From Hydrogenophaga sp. IBVHS1 (GTDB lineage: Bacteria; Pseudomonadota; Gammaproteobacteria; Burkholderiales; Burkholderiaceae_C), in assembly GCF_002127265.1 (NCBI RefSeq), contig NZ_NFUU01000003.1, positions 62,001 through 126,000 on the forward strand: DNA of 64,000 bases, given 5' to 3'. Position 1 is the stretch's first letter, and every line of letters begins with the position of its first letter. The notes under the pieces were generated by a model. The model was not told the origin of the DNA. It searched no databases and saw only the letters and a program-made list of their open reading frames with translations. Below, piece after piece: positions 44,623 to 52,305 of the stretch. The position numbers were made by a program, and so were the translations under genes.

Positions 44623-44701
44623 GGCGTTGCTCCTTGGGTTTTGACCGGTGCGACATGCACGGTCGGTCGTCAAGGTAAGTGCGATGCGGGGTGCCCTCAA
44701 G

Positions 44702-44714
44702 TCCAGAATCTGGA
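44702..44714. promoter_or_regulatory. Candidate HxlR operator palindrome
   Basis: TCCAGA-A-TCTGGA is a perfect 13-bp palindrome in the 129-bp gap between the methyltransferase and the HxlR gene. HxlR-type repressors usually bind such a site in a divergent promoter. Confidence 0.4.
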
Positions 44715-44751
44715 GTAGGCGATCCGCCGGCACACGACTAGACTGGCCCGC

Positions 44752-45441
44752 ATGATCGACTACATGCAGTTCTGTACGGTTGCTCGGGGCGCCGAGGTGC
44801 TGGGTGAACTGTGGACGCCGCTGGTGGTGCGCGAACTGCTGTGCGGCAGCCACCGCTTCAACGACATCCACCGCGGCGTGCCGCGCATGTCGGCCACGCT
44901 GCTGACGCAGCGCCTGCGCAAGCTGGAAGAAATCGGCGTGGTGGATCGGCGCCGTGTCGAGAAGAACTGGGAATACCACCTGACGCCCGCGGGCGAGGAG
45001 CTGCGGCCGATCGTGGTGGGCATCGGCCACTGGGGCGCGCGCTGGATCGGCAGCCGGCTGCGGCCCGAGCAGCTCGACGCGGGTTTTCTGATGTGGGACA
45101 TCCGCCGCTTCGCGCACCTTGATGAGTTCCCCGACGGCGAACGCACCGTGGTGCACTTCCGCTTCAGCGATGGCCCCGCAACCGAACGGCTCTGGTGGCT
45201 GGTGGTGGAAAACCACGTGGCCGACCTGTGCCGCGACGACCCGGGCCACGATGTCAGCGTGCTGGTCGACTCCACCGTGCGCGCGCTCACCGAAATCTGG
45301 ACTGGCGACAGCGCCCCGGAGCGCGAGATGCAGTCGGGGGACCTGAAGGTGCAGGGCGCGGGGCGCAATGGGCAGCGGCTCTGGCGCTGGCTCGGGCGCA
45401 GCGTGTTCGCGCCGACGCGCATGGCGCAGCAGCCGCGCTGA
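44752..45441 (+). CDS. HxlR-family winged-helix regulator with extension
   Basis: A 229-residue protein. The first 105 residues form the HxlR winged helix (LGELWTPLVVRELLCGSHRFNDIHRGVPRMSATLLTQRLR...). The remaining 120 residues are an additional domain with VVHFRFSDGP and LWWLVVENHVADLC, as in HxlR proteins fused to a small SCP2/steroid-carrier-like domain. Effector unknown. It diverges from the methyltransferase gene. Confidence 0.88.
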   Translation: MIDYMQFCTVARGAEVLGELWTPLVVRELLCGSHRFNDIHRGVPRMSATLLTQRLRKLEEIGVVDRRRVEKNWEYHLTPAGEELRPIVVGIGHWGARWIGSRLRPEQLDAGFLMWDIRRFAHLDEFPDGERTVVHFRFSDGPATERLWWLVVENHVADLCRDDPGHDVSVLVDSTVRALTEIWTGDSAPEREMQSGDLKVQGAGRNGQRLWRWLGRSVFAPTRMAQQPR

Positions 45442-45457
45442 GCCGGCGGGGGTAGCA

Positions 45458-45485
45458 TTGACACGTGTAGCTCACAGGCTACAAT
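45458..45485 (+). promoter_or_regulatory. Toxin-antitoxin promoter with embedded operator
   Basis: TTGACA at 45458-45463, 16-bp spacer and TACAAT at 45480-45485 form a strong sigma-70 promoter. Between them TGTAGC-N6-GCTACA (45466-45483) is a perfect inverted repeat, a likely site for autorepression. The expected transcription start falls at the toxin ATG (45492), so the mRNA would be leaderless. Confidence 0.7.
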
Positions 45486-45491
45486 CGCGTG

Positions 45492-45785
45492 ATGCGTATC
45501 GAGCAGACCGATGACTACCGCCGATGGATCAATGGCCTGCGAGACCCCATGGCGCGTGCCCGCATTCTGGTCCGTGTCGATCGACTGATTCATGGCAACC
45601 CAGGCGTGCACCGGAACCTCACCGACGGCGTGTCGGAACTGAAGATCGACGCTGGCCCCGGCTACCGGGTGTACTACATGCAGCGAGGCAACGTGCTGCT
45701 GCTGTTGCTGGTCGGTGGCGACAAGTCCACCCAGACCAAAGACATTGTCAAAGCCATCGCCCTGGCACAGGGCTACCAGGAGTGA
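45492..45785 (+). CDS. Type II toxin, RelE/HigB-like addiction-module killer
   Basis: A 97-residue basic protein of the RelE superfamily, group of putative addiction module killer proteins: RRWINGLRDPMARARILVRVDRLIHGN, VSELKIDAGPGYRVYYMQRG and GGDKSTQTKDIVKAIALA. RelE-like toxins cleave mRNA on the ribosome. The toxin precedes the antitoxin, as usual in the HigBA arrangement. Start at the ATG; a GTG one codon earlier is possible but lies before the predicted transcription start. Confidence 0.9.
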   Translation: MRIEQTDDYRRWINGLRDPMARARILVRVDRLIHGNPGVHRNLTDGVSELKIDAGPGYRVYYMQRGNVLLLLLVGGDKSTQTKDIVKAIALAQGYQE

Positions 45786-45790
45786 CCACC

Positions 45791-46093
45791 ATGCCCAAGA
45801 CCGCCACCACCAAGACCACCCCCTACGACGTGACCGAATACCTGCGCACGCCCGAGGACATGGCCGCTTACCTGGACGCCTGGCTCACCGACGCACCCGA
45901 TGACGCGGCGGGCATTGCCCGTGCACTGGGTGATATCGCCCGCGCCAAAGGCATGACGCAGGTGGCCAAGGACGCAGGACTCAGCCGTGAAAGTCTCTAT
46001 CGCGCGCTGAGCCCGGAGGGAAACCCGAGCTTTGCGACCGTGCTCAAGGTGGCGCGGGCTTTGGGGGTGAGGTTGCATGTGGAAGCGGCTTAA
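45791..46093 (+). CDS. Antitoxin, addiction-module antidote with Xre HTH
   Basis: A 100-residue antitoxin. The N-terminal part (TPYDVTEYLRTPEDMAAYLDAWL) neutralises the toxin in related systems, and the C-terminal part is a Cro/CI-type helix-turn-helix (QVAKDAGLSRESLYRALSPEG, FATVLKVARALG). It lies 5 bp after the toxin gene. It is expected to bind the inverted repeat in the promoter and repress the operon. Confidence 0.9.
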   Translation: MPKTATTKTTPYDVTEYLRTPEDMAAYLDAWLTDAPDDAAGIARALGDIARAKGMTQVAKDAGLSRESLYRALSPEGNPSFATVLKVARALGVRLHVEAA

Positions 46094-46115
46094 GGGTTCG
46101 TGCTTCGCCCGATTC

Positions 46116-46388
46116 TCAAGCAGGGGCGATGACCACATCCGCCATGGGCCGGGCAACGCAGGGCAGGCAATAGCCCTCCAACTTTTCCTCAGCGCTCAGG
46201 CCCGGCCACGGAATTTCGTAGCGCACCTGGCCCTGCAGCAAGCGAGCCAGGCACGTGCGACAGGTGCCGTTGCGACAGGACACCGGCCATGCCATTCCCG
46301 CCCGCGTCATCGCAGCGAACAAACTGGTCTCGCTGTCGGCTTCCACTTCAGCCGCCTGGCCATCAATCCGGATACGGAAGGTTTTCAT
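46116..46388 (-). CDS. 2Fe-2S plant-type ferredoxin
   Basis: A 90-residue protein with the cluster ligands CRNGTCRTC (residues about 38-46) and CLPC near 74-77, giving C-x4-C-x2-C-xn-C of [2Fe-2S] ferredoxins. It would shuttle electrons for an unidentified oxygenase or reductase. Its start diverges from the hypothetical gene at 46429 with 40 bp between. No partner reductase is adjacent. Confidence 0.88.
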   Translation of the reverse strand: MKTFRIRIDGQAAEVEADSETSLFAAMTRAGMAWPVSCRNGTCRTCLARLLQGQVRYEIPWPGLSAEEKLEGYCLPCVARPMADVVIAPA

Positions 46389-46428
46389 GCGCGTTGGAAG
46401 CGGGATGCTGTGGCCTTAGACTTTTCGC

Positions 46429-46776
46429 ATGACTCTGGAATATTGGAAGTATGACGCGGGCACCGACTCCGTCGCCGCCCTGGTGATTCCCGCCGCACTG
46501 AGCCGCGAGCGCACCTTCGACCTTGATGCAACCCTGCTGGTGCATGTGCTGCCGGAAGCCCGGGAGAGCTGGCTTGAACTGAACGTGGAGGTGGACGGCA
46601 AGCGTGTATGGGCTCGCCGCATACCGAGCCACAACCTTGGCGAGACCGACAGCCTTGAGTACCACTGCCGCCTGGCTATCAAGCCAGATGTCGATTGCCG
46701 CGTGCGCGCCAAGGCGAACTGCAAGGGCGCCCGGGTTGCTTCGCTGATTCTGGAAGCTCGGGAGACGGATTTTTGA
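46429..46776 (+). CDS. Hypothetical protein, beta-rich
   Basis: A 115-residue protein starting MTLEYWKYDAGTDS. Predicted strands dominate (LDATLLVHVLPEARESWLEL, VRAKANCKGARVASLILEA), suggesting a beta-sandwich or lipocalin-like small domain. No signal peptide. It marks the right end of the high-GC block. Family not recognised. Confidence 0.75.
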   Translation: MTLEYWKYDAGTDSVAALVIPAALSRERTFDLDATLLVHVLPEARESWLELNVEVDGKRVWARRIPSHNLGETDSLEYHCRLAIKPDVDCRVRAKANCKGARVASLILEARETDF

Positions 46777-46984
46777 GTGCGGCTGCGGCCTCCCCGCCCT
46801 CTCACTGCAAATGGCAACTACGCAGCGAGAGCCGCCATCCGCGCTCGCAAAAAGCGCCAAGGTTCTTTGCCATAAAGCTGCCATCCGAACGGCGGCGCTC
46901 TTGTTGAATCAACGTCAGGTTTTGGGGGCGCTGCCGACATGGGGGAGAGCTGGGATGGCAATCGCATCTTCCGCCGCTGCTTGT

Positions 46985-47833
46985 TCAGGTTGGGATGCTC
47001 GCAGTGATGAACGCGTAGTCCCCAGCCTCCGAGGCGTATCGGGCCTTGATCGAGGCGAAGTCGCCACTAAGTACATCCGCCTCCAACTTGGCTAGCCCGT
47101 CTTGAACTTCTGCAGCGTTGGCCAGATTGGCGAAAGAGCTGATGTTGGCGCGAACGGCCGGCTCCAGGTAGAGCTCGGGACGATGTTTGCCCGAATAAAG
47201 GAACATATCTTCAAGCTGGCTGGTAACGAAAAATGGTGTGACCTCAACCGACTTGAACCCTGCCTCGTTCAGCGCCGCTCGAATCTGGGACTTGGATGGC
47301 ATCTTCTTGATGGAACGAGCCATCATTTCCGGGAAGTAGTGGCAAAGCCAGTAGTCGCGCATCTGCTCTGCCAGGCCTGTGAAGATGACGAACGCACCCG
47401 AGCGAAGCGTTCTGCGAACTTCGCAGAAGGGCGATCTCAATGATGAGAAGTGGTGGATGGCCAGTGTGCAGATGGCGCCATCAAACGCAGCATCTGGAAA
47501 TGGAATGGCGTCGGCACTCGACTGCACCCAGGCAATGTTCCTCGATTTTTCCCGTGCTTGACGCAGCATGGTCTCGGAGACATCGATGGCGCTCCACTCC
47601 CCGCCCAAACTGCTGAGGGCAACGGTGTAATTGCCAGTCCCACATCCCAGATCGAGGTAGTTGCCAGCAGGCGTCAGGCGCAGCTCTTGAGCGAGTTTCT
47701 GTGCAATGGACGGATCAGCCCGCCGTGATCTCTCGTATGTGTTTCCGATGGTGTCGTAGAGCGCGAGCACCTTCCGGCTCAAATCTGTCAAATCATTGCT
47801 GCTACGTTCCAGCGCGGTTGGCTTCCCGACCAT
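46985..47833 (-). CDS. Class I SAM-dependent methyltransferase
   Basis: A 282-residue methyltransferase: motif I LDLGCGTGNYTVALSSLGG (about 60-78), AIDVSETMLRQAREKSRN and the post-motif DAIPFPDAAFDGAICTLAIHH. It fits the UbiE/type 11 group that methylates small molecules. Codon use is less GC-rich than in the genes to its left. Neighbours give no pathway. The 208 bp downstream and 234 bp upstream have no clear gene. Confidence 0.88.
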   Translation of the reverse strand: MVGKPTALERSSNDLTDLSRKVLALYDTIGNTYERSRRADPSIAQKLAQELRLTPAGNYLDLGCGTGNYTVALSSLGGEWSAIDVSETMLRQAREKSRNIAWVQSSADAIPFPDAAFDGAICTLAIHHFSSLRSPFCEVRRTLRSGAFVIFTGLAEQMRDYWLCHYFPEMMARSIKKMPSKSQIRAALNEAGFKSVEVTPFFVTSQLEDMFLYSGKHRPELYLEPAVRANISSFANLANAAEVQDGLAKLEADVLSGDFASIKARYASEAGDYAFITASIPT

Positions 47834-48003
47834 GGCTCTGCTCCAAACGGATGTGCAATGTGGAAGCTAAATCACGAGCATGAGGACAGCTGTCGACAGA
47901 GCGACAGAAAAATACTTGGGCAGCCCGGCCCGTTCCGTGCCTACGGCGGGTGTTCCCATCTTGGTGGGTAGCAGCTTGCAAGCTGGAAGCTAGACTTCAG
48001 CAA

Positions 48004-48023
48004 TCGGCCAGAAGCGGACATTC
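48004..48023 (+). repeat. GGCCAGAA element, copy a
   Basis: TCGGCCAGAAGCGGACATTC, 44 bp before the lipoprotein gene at 48068. It matches copy d (other strand) at 17 of 20 bases and copy c at 16 of 20. Confidence 0.6.
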
Positions 48024-48067
48024 CAATATGAACGTCATGCTCTTGTTAGAGACTAGGGGCGGGAAAA

Positions 48068-48700
48068 ATGGTGACTATGGGAGGTGGCAGATTGAGGCGA
48101 ATGCTCAAAGTCTTATTGGCACTTGCCAGTGCTTCACTCTTGACCGGTTGCAGCAAGACAGCAAATTGGGAAGAAGAGGCACCCCTAAATACGGGTGAGA
48201 CCATTTGGGTTAAACGATCGCAGGACTATTCAATATCGGGGGACTCAGGGAACCCTATGGATTTAGGTTGGCATCCGATTGATGAGCACGCTATTGAATT
48301 CGATTGGGCAGGCAAGAAGTATCGATATTCGGGTGATGCTCGACCGATGCTTCTTGCTATTGATAATGACGTGAATCAGCCTGTGCTAGTGTCAATATTT
48401 AGCATGTCTGGATCGTATTACAAGGCCAACTATTTTCGTTGCAATAGAGCGTACTACGTCGCCTTCATCTATGACCCGGAAAAAGCAACATGGTCGCCGC
48501 AAGCCGGAGACGCGCCTTGGCTAAATCAGCTTAAAAGCAATCTGACCATTGATTTTCATGATAGTTTAAGACTACAGGGAAGAATCACTGCTATAGCAAG
48601 AGAGCAAAGTTGGTCATCGGATCCGAGGCGCAAATCATCGTATAAGGTGGATCTCCAAAAAACGAATCTTCGTGACCCCGGCATTCAGTGCCAACAATGA
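48068..48700 (+). CDS. Lipoprotein, hypothetical
   Basis: A 210-residue protein with a lipobox (LLALASASLLTGC), so probably lipid-anchored outside the cytoplasm. The mature part shows strands and aromatic loops (SISGDSGNPMDLGWHP, YYKANYFRCNRAYYVAFIYD) but no recognised family. AT-rich codon use contrasts with the core region and suggests acquisition. An inner ATG at 48101 (MLKVLLALAS) would give a tighter signal peptide and is equally likely. An upstream repeat element is described separately. Confidence 0.7.
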   Translation: MVTMGGGRLRRMLKVLLALASASLLTGCSKTANWEEEAPLNTGETIWVKRSQDYSISGDSGNPMDLGWHPIDEHAIEFDWAGKKYRYSGDARPMLLAIDNDVNQPVLVSIFSMSGSYYKANYFRCNRAYYVAFIYDPEKATWSPQAGDAPWLNQLKSNLTIDFHDSLRLQGRITAIAREQSWSSDPRRKSSYKVDLQKTNLRDPGIQCQQ

Positions 48701-48720
48701 CTAAACCGCAAGGAACGCCA

Positions 48721-48740
48721 CCGGCCAGTAGCCGACGTTC
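48721..48740 (+). repeat. GGCCAGAA element, copy c
   Basis: CCGGCCAGTAGCCGACGTTC, 35 bp before the gene at 48776; 16 of 20 bases match copy a. Confidence 0.55.
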
Positions 48741-48775
48741 GAGGCATTCGACACAACGACTCTAAGGAGGCACGT

Positions 48776-49075
48776 ATGAATAACGCCCTGAAGTTTGTGA
48801 TGTGGACAATGGTTGCCTTTTCGCCCACCATCATTATCTTTCTGGGTGCCGGCGTGGGTCTTATTGACGACGGGGAAAGTTTTGCCGCTTTGTCCACCGG
48901 AGTCGCGTTCATACAAGCCTTTTTCATAGTTCCATACGCCGTTTGGATTGGGGGGTATTTCAAACGGAACCCAGAAAAGTACACAGCACCCGGCTGGCTT
49001 CTGAGAATTCTGGACGTGCTCCCAATAGGATTCATCGTGTTTGTGATTTTGTACATCCGTTTCAATGGGGACTGA
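48776..49075 (+). CDS. Small membrane protein, hypothetical
   Basis: A 99-residue protein with three hydrophobic segments (about 5-27, 38-58 and 76-96). A strong Shine-Dalgarno sequence (AAGGAGG, 5 bases before ATG) supports it. Charged loop KRNPEKYTAPG lies between segments 2 and 3. No family recognised. It is the second of the small genes preceded by a GGCCAGAA element. Confidence 0.75.
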   Translation: MNNALKFVMWTMVAFSPTIIIFLGAGVGLIDDGESFAALSTGVAFIQAFFIVPYAVWIGGYFKRNPEKYTAPGWLLRILDVLPIGFIVFVILYIRFNGD

Positions 49076-49166
49076 TCGTCGAAGTTGCATCTGAGAGTTG
49101 CTGAAATCATCACGCCAAGCAAACGTCTGCAAAGTGCTCACTGGGCCTGAGCCAGCATGACAGTCA

Positions 49167-49186
49167 TCGGCCAAGAACGGACGGAG
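49167..49186 (+). repeat. GGCCAGAA element, copy b
   Basis: TCGGCCAAGAACGGACGGAG, 5 bp before the GTG at 49192; 13 of 20 bases match copy a, the least conserved of the four. Confidence 0.45.
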
Positions 49187-49191
49187 AAACT

Positions 49192-49527
49192 GTGCCTACA
49201 CATCTCTTAATTTTCTTCGCGTTGGTAGGTACACCAGTCCTCATCTACGGGCTAGGCGCACTGAATATCATCAGTTCGCGCACGCGAGATGTTGCAATTG
49301 GCACGTTGCTGGCCGCTCTTTCACTTGCCTTTCTTGCCGCATGGGTCATCTTCTTTCTTGATTCGGGTGTACTGCCAGGCAACCCCAAGCGAGGTCCTTT
49401 AGCAATCTACTCCAGTGAGCCCACTTTCATCAGGCTTCTATATGGGGCACTCTGGCTATTCCTCAACGGGATGGGCTTTGTGGCGGCTTGCCGCATGGTG
49501 AGGTCTGCATATCGGCGTCGTTCTTGA
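49192..49527 (+). CDS. Small membrane protein, hypothetical
   Basis: A 111-residue protein starting at a GTG with GGAG 5 bases upstream. Three hydrophobic segments (about 4-25, 36-56 and 81-99) and a basic C-terminus (RMVRSAYRRRS) indicate an inner-membrane protein with the C-terminus inside. No family recognised. The GGAG is itself part of the repeat element copy b. Confidence 0.7.
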   Translation: MPTHLLIFFALVGTPVLIYGLGALNIISSRTRDVAIGTLLAALSLAFLAAWVIFFLDSGVLPGNPKRGPLAIYSSEPTFIRLLYGALWLFLNGMGFVAACRMVRSAYRRRS

Positions 49528-49601
49528 GAGCAGTTGGACAGGCTACTTGGGGGGTTACGCAGGTCAGCTTAGGGCCCTGAGCGGACTGACGCCTTAGGAC
49601 C

Positions 49602-49856
49602 TTACCTCGACTGGTCTTTCAGTACCCGCAGCGCAACGTAAGCCACGCAAGCGCCGAGGGCCGACCAAAGCAGGTGGTATGCAACATGGCCGGCAGGCTC
49701 ACCAAGTGCTGTCTTCAAGACTTGCGCCAGACCGTTGCGGAGCGACGAGATGGTTGGCGACGGCGGTGCCAATGTGGCGGCCGCCCATGCGCTGAGCAGA
49801 CTCACACCAGCTCCCACAACGAAAAAGAACCAAGCAGCAATCTTCGCTTCGCGCAC
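49602..49856 (-). CDS. Small membrane protein, hypothetical
   Basis: An 84-residue protein starting at a GTG with GAGGAGGGAG just upstream, on the minus strand. Two hydrophobic segments (about 6-29 and 57-77) flank an amphipathic loop (SPTISSLRNGLAQVLKTALGEPAG). No family recognised. Its upstream region holds copy d of the GGCCAGAA element in the orientation of this gene. Confidence 0.7.
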   Translation of the reverse strand: MREAKIAAWFFFVVGAGVSLLSAWAAATLAPPSPTISSLRNGLAQVLKTALGEPAGHVAYHLLWSALGACVAYVALRVLKDQSR

Positions 49857-49870
49857 GATGCTCCCTCCTC

Positions 49871-49890
49871 AAATGTCCAGTTCTGGCCGA
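49871..49890 (-). repeat. GGCCAGAA element, copy d
   Basis: TCGGCCAGAACTGGACATTT on the minus strand, 14 bp before the GTG at 49856, matching copy a at 17 of 20 bases. Orientation follows the gene. Confidence 0.6.
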
Positions 49891-49906
49891 TCGACGACGC
49901 TGTCTA

Positions 49907-50254
49907 TTACTGCCGATATTTTTTGGGGATAGGATGAGTTCGGCAGTCGAATGGGCCGTCTGATCCACTTCCGCGAATGCGAGTCTGAAAGAACTGACGC
50001 TTCGAGCTGGCTTGAAGTAGGCCCTGAACAGTAGCGGCATCAATTTCGCAGTAGTGGTAGTTCGTGGTCTTGAGCTGAATGACCATGTATCGCTCGGCTT
50101 TGTCGTAGCAAATTCGAGAAACGTCACTGCTCTCCCTGACGTCTGAACAGGCGAAAGCGTCCAGCACCACTGCACCGTGATACTTGACTTGGACGGTTTC
50201 CGCTGCAGCAACTTGGCAAAAAACGACAAGCGCAGAAAGAGCTAAGAATCTCAA
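49907..50254 (-). CDS. Secreted KTSC-domain protein
   Basis: A 115-residue protein. A TTG at 50254 preceded by GGGAGG at 5 bases gives a clean signal peptide (MRFLALSALVVFCQVAAAE). The mature part fits the KTSC domain: ICYDKAERYMVIQLKTTNYHYCEID and the final QFFQTRIRGSG, with three cysteines. The domain is short and of unknown function, often in phage or accessory regions. An upstream TTG at 50275 is less likely. Confidence 0.7.
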   Translation of the reverse strand: MRFLALSALVVFCQVAAAETVQVKYHGAVVLDAFACSDVRESSDVSRICYDKAERYMVIQLKTTNYHYCEIDAATVQGLLQASSKRQFFQTRIRGSGSDGPFDCRTHPIPKKYRQ

Positions 50255-50610
50255 GAGGGCCTCCCATGCCGTCAATCAGGTCGAGCACACCGCATAGTTT
50301 GCATCTCACACGGTGAGCGTGATCGTAGCTGGCTCCACCGCTGCGAGGAAGAACATCTTGGGTAGGCACGGCCATGATCTGTACGCGCTACACATGAGCA
50401 TCCAGACCGTCTGAACTACGCCAAGTGCTGACCTTCAATCCGTGTGATTGCACCGGGCTGATTACCGCAAACTGAGGAGATAGTGCGGCGGTGACCGCGT
50501 CGTGAATGTCGTCAATCGTTGCACATCTGTCTCTTGCCCATTGGTGGGCCCAATGAGAGCTGTCTGTGCACTCTCTTTACGAGACGGTGGATCGTTCGCC
50601 CACTCGATGC
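50255..50610. other. Intergenic region, no gene seen
   Basis: About 355 bp of mixed composition between the KTSC gene and the rhomboid gene. Short open frames on both strands lack ribosome binding sites and coding character. The reverse strand near 50330-50390 has a short open frame without features. Confidence 0.5.
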
Positions 50611-52305
50611 TTACTTGGTGCTCGCTGCGCGCAGCTGTGCAAGGCGATCAGCTGAGGCCCGAATCTGCCGGGCCAGCTCAGCCGAACGCGCGGGGTTCGC
50701 GGGCAACGGCTGCCCCTTGACAATGTCGGATTCCATCGCCAGCGTTTCCTGAAAAGCGCGCGAAATGTTCAGTAGCTCGCGTCCCAGTTCGCCAGTCCGG
50801 CCGGGCAGGTACGGCACAGTGGTCTCCATGCGGCCCACGAGCTCTGCGAAGCGTGGCGCATGTATCTTGCGCGAGGCCTCATCGGCTTGAAGCTGGGTTA
50901 TGCGCCCCGCCTTCACTTCCTCGGCTTCCTGGCGCAACGCCAACATCGCTGCGTCAAACTCGCTCGCCATAGCGGGAAAGTCGTTCATGGCCCGCACTTG
51001 CGCGCCCACGTTAACGACTGCGGGCGCGGTCTGGCCTACGCCCCAAAACAGCATAAGCGCCGAGCCAACCACCACTAGGGCCGAGCGTGACAGGCGCAGC
51101 TTCTGGTAGCGGTCGAGGTCGAAGCGCTCGGGCAAAGCCCAGGCCACTAAGGCGCCCGCGACTAAGCCACCTACATGCGCGCCGTTGTCGATGTTCGCCT
51201 GCGCCAAGCCCATCAGCAGCGAGTAGCCCAAAAAAGGGAGCATGCCGCTGATCAGGGGACGGCTGAAGTGTTTCGGCAGGGCGTGGCGGTGCTGGTACAC
51301 GCCCACGATCAGTGCGCCTGCGATACCGAACACCGCGCCTGAGGCGCCAACCGAGACCTTGGTCTGCGCCGAGAACTGGAGGCTTGCTACGCTGCCGGCC
51401 AGGCCGGACACGAGGTAGATCAGCAGGAACTGCGTGTGCCCGTAGATGCGTTCAAGCAGCGCCCCGATGCTGTAGAGGCCAAGCATGTTGAAGGCTAGGT
51501 GTATCAGTCCAGCATGCAGGAAGGTGGCCGTAAGCAGCCGCCACCATTCGCCAGCCTGCACAGCCGAAGTGGCGTTGCCGCCCCAGGCGTAAAGCAGAGC
51601 AGGGTCACCGCGCAGGGCTGACGCGCCGAGCGCCACCATCGCCATCCAGACTAGGACATTGATGCCAAGCAGGCTCCAGGTGACCCAGGTGCGTGGAGCC
51701 AGGGCCTCAAGGCGCTCCTGCCATTCGCGAGCCTCTCGCAGTGGATTGGCTTCAGCCCGGGCGGCGGTGGGGGGGCCGTCGAGCAGGGCCATGCCGGTGG
51801 GGCGCAGGCGCGAGGCGATGGCGTCGAGAAGCGCTTCCTGGTTGGGAGTGGAGAGCGCGTGCAGTCCGGCCAACGGGCGTGATGGATTGCGCCCGTGGAT
51901 GAAGTCGCGGCGATCGGGTAAGCCTAGGTGCGCACGCAGCCTGAGTTGCAGCATCTGAGCGCCGTTGGCGTTGCTTACTTCGGCGCTGTCAATGTCGGCC
52001 CATCGAAAGCGCTTGGTATCGCCAAGAAAGTAAGGCGACTCAATGACATCCGGGGTGAGAGTGAAGACCGGGCTGCCTTGCTTTGGAAGCTTGCGCATCA
52101 CCAAGCCTTCGAAAGCCAGAACCACCAGCAAAAACACCCCCAGCACCACGGCTAAGGGGCCCATTCCGCCTCCGCTCTGCAGCCCGGGCGCCAAGCCGAT
52201 GGGAATCCCAATGGTTAGGCTGCCATATAGCCACCAGCGCAGGCGCCTGGGTTGTTTGAGATCTGCAGAAAACGTGAGCGGTGGGTCGAACGGGCTGGAT
52301 GTCAT
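50611..52305 (-). CDS. Rhomboid-family intramembrane serine protease with extra domains
   Basis: A 564-residue protein. N-terminal part (about 1-190) has two helices and a PH-like strand-rich stretch (PVFTLTPDVIESPYFLGDTKRFRWADID); the rhomboid core (about 195-400) carries GASGAVFG with the nucleophile Ser and HVGGLVAG with the catalytic His, plus HLAFNMLGLYSIG; the C-terminal 130 residues are charged helices. It would cleave membrane proteins within the bilayer. The start at 52305 has GGGAGG upstream; an extension to 52344 is possible. Confidence 0.88.
   Translation of the reverse strand: MTSSPFDPPLTFSADLKQPRRLRWWLYGSLTIGIPIGLAPGLQSGGGMGPLAVVLGVFLLVVLAFEGLVMRKLPKQGSPVFTLTPDVIESPYFLGDTKRFRWADIDSAEVSNANGAQMLQLRLRAHLGLPDRRDFIHGRNPSRPLAGLHALSTPNQEALLDAIASRLRPTGMALLDGPPTAARAEANPLREAREWQERLEALAPRTWVTWSLLGINVLVWMAMVALGASALRGDPALLYAWGGNATSAVQAGEWWRLLTATFLHAGLIHLAFNMLGLYSIGALLERIYGHTQFLLIYLVSGLAGSVASLQFSAQTKVSVGASGAVFGIAGALIVGVYQHRHALPKHFSRPLISGMLPFLGYSLLMGLAQANIDNGAHVGGLVAGALVAWALPERFDLDRYQKLRLSRSALVVVGSALMLFWGVGQTAPAVVNVGAQVRAMNDFPAMASEFDAAMLALRQEAEEVKAGRITQLQADEASRKIHAPRFAELVGRMETTVPYLPGRTGELGRELLNISRAFQETLAMESDIVKGQPLPANPARSAELARQIRASADRLAQLRAASTK

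Noticed and set aside
48004-49890. Classical integron attC sites for the small-gene array
   Set aside because: No RYYYAAC/GTTRRRY core pairs and no integrase were found; only the GGCCAGAA element is supported.
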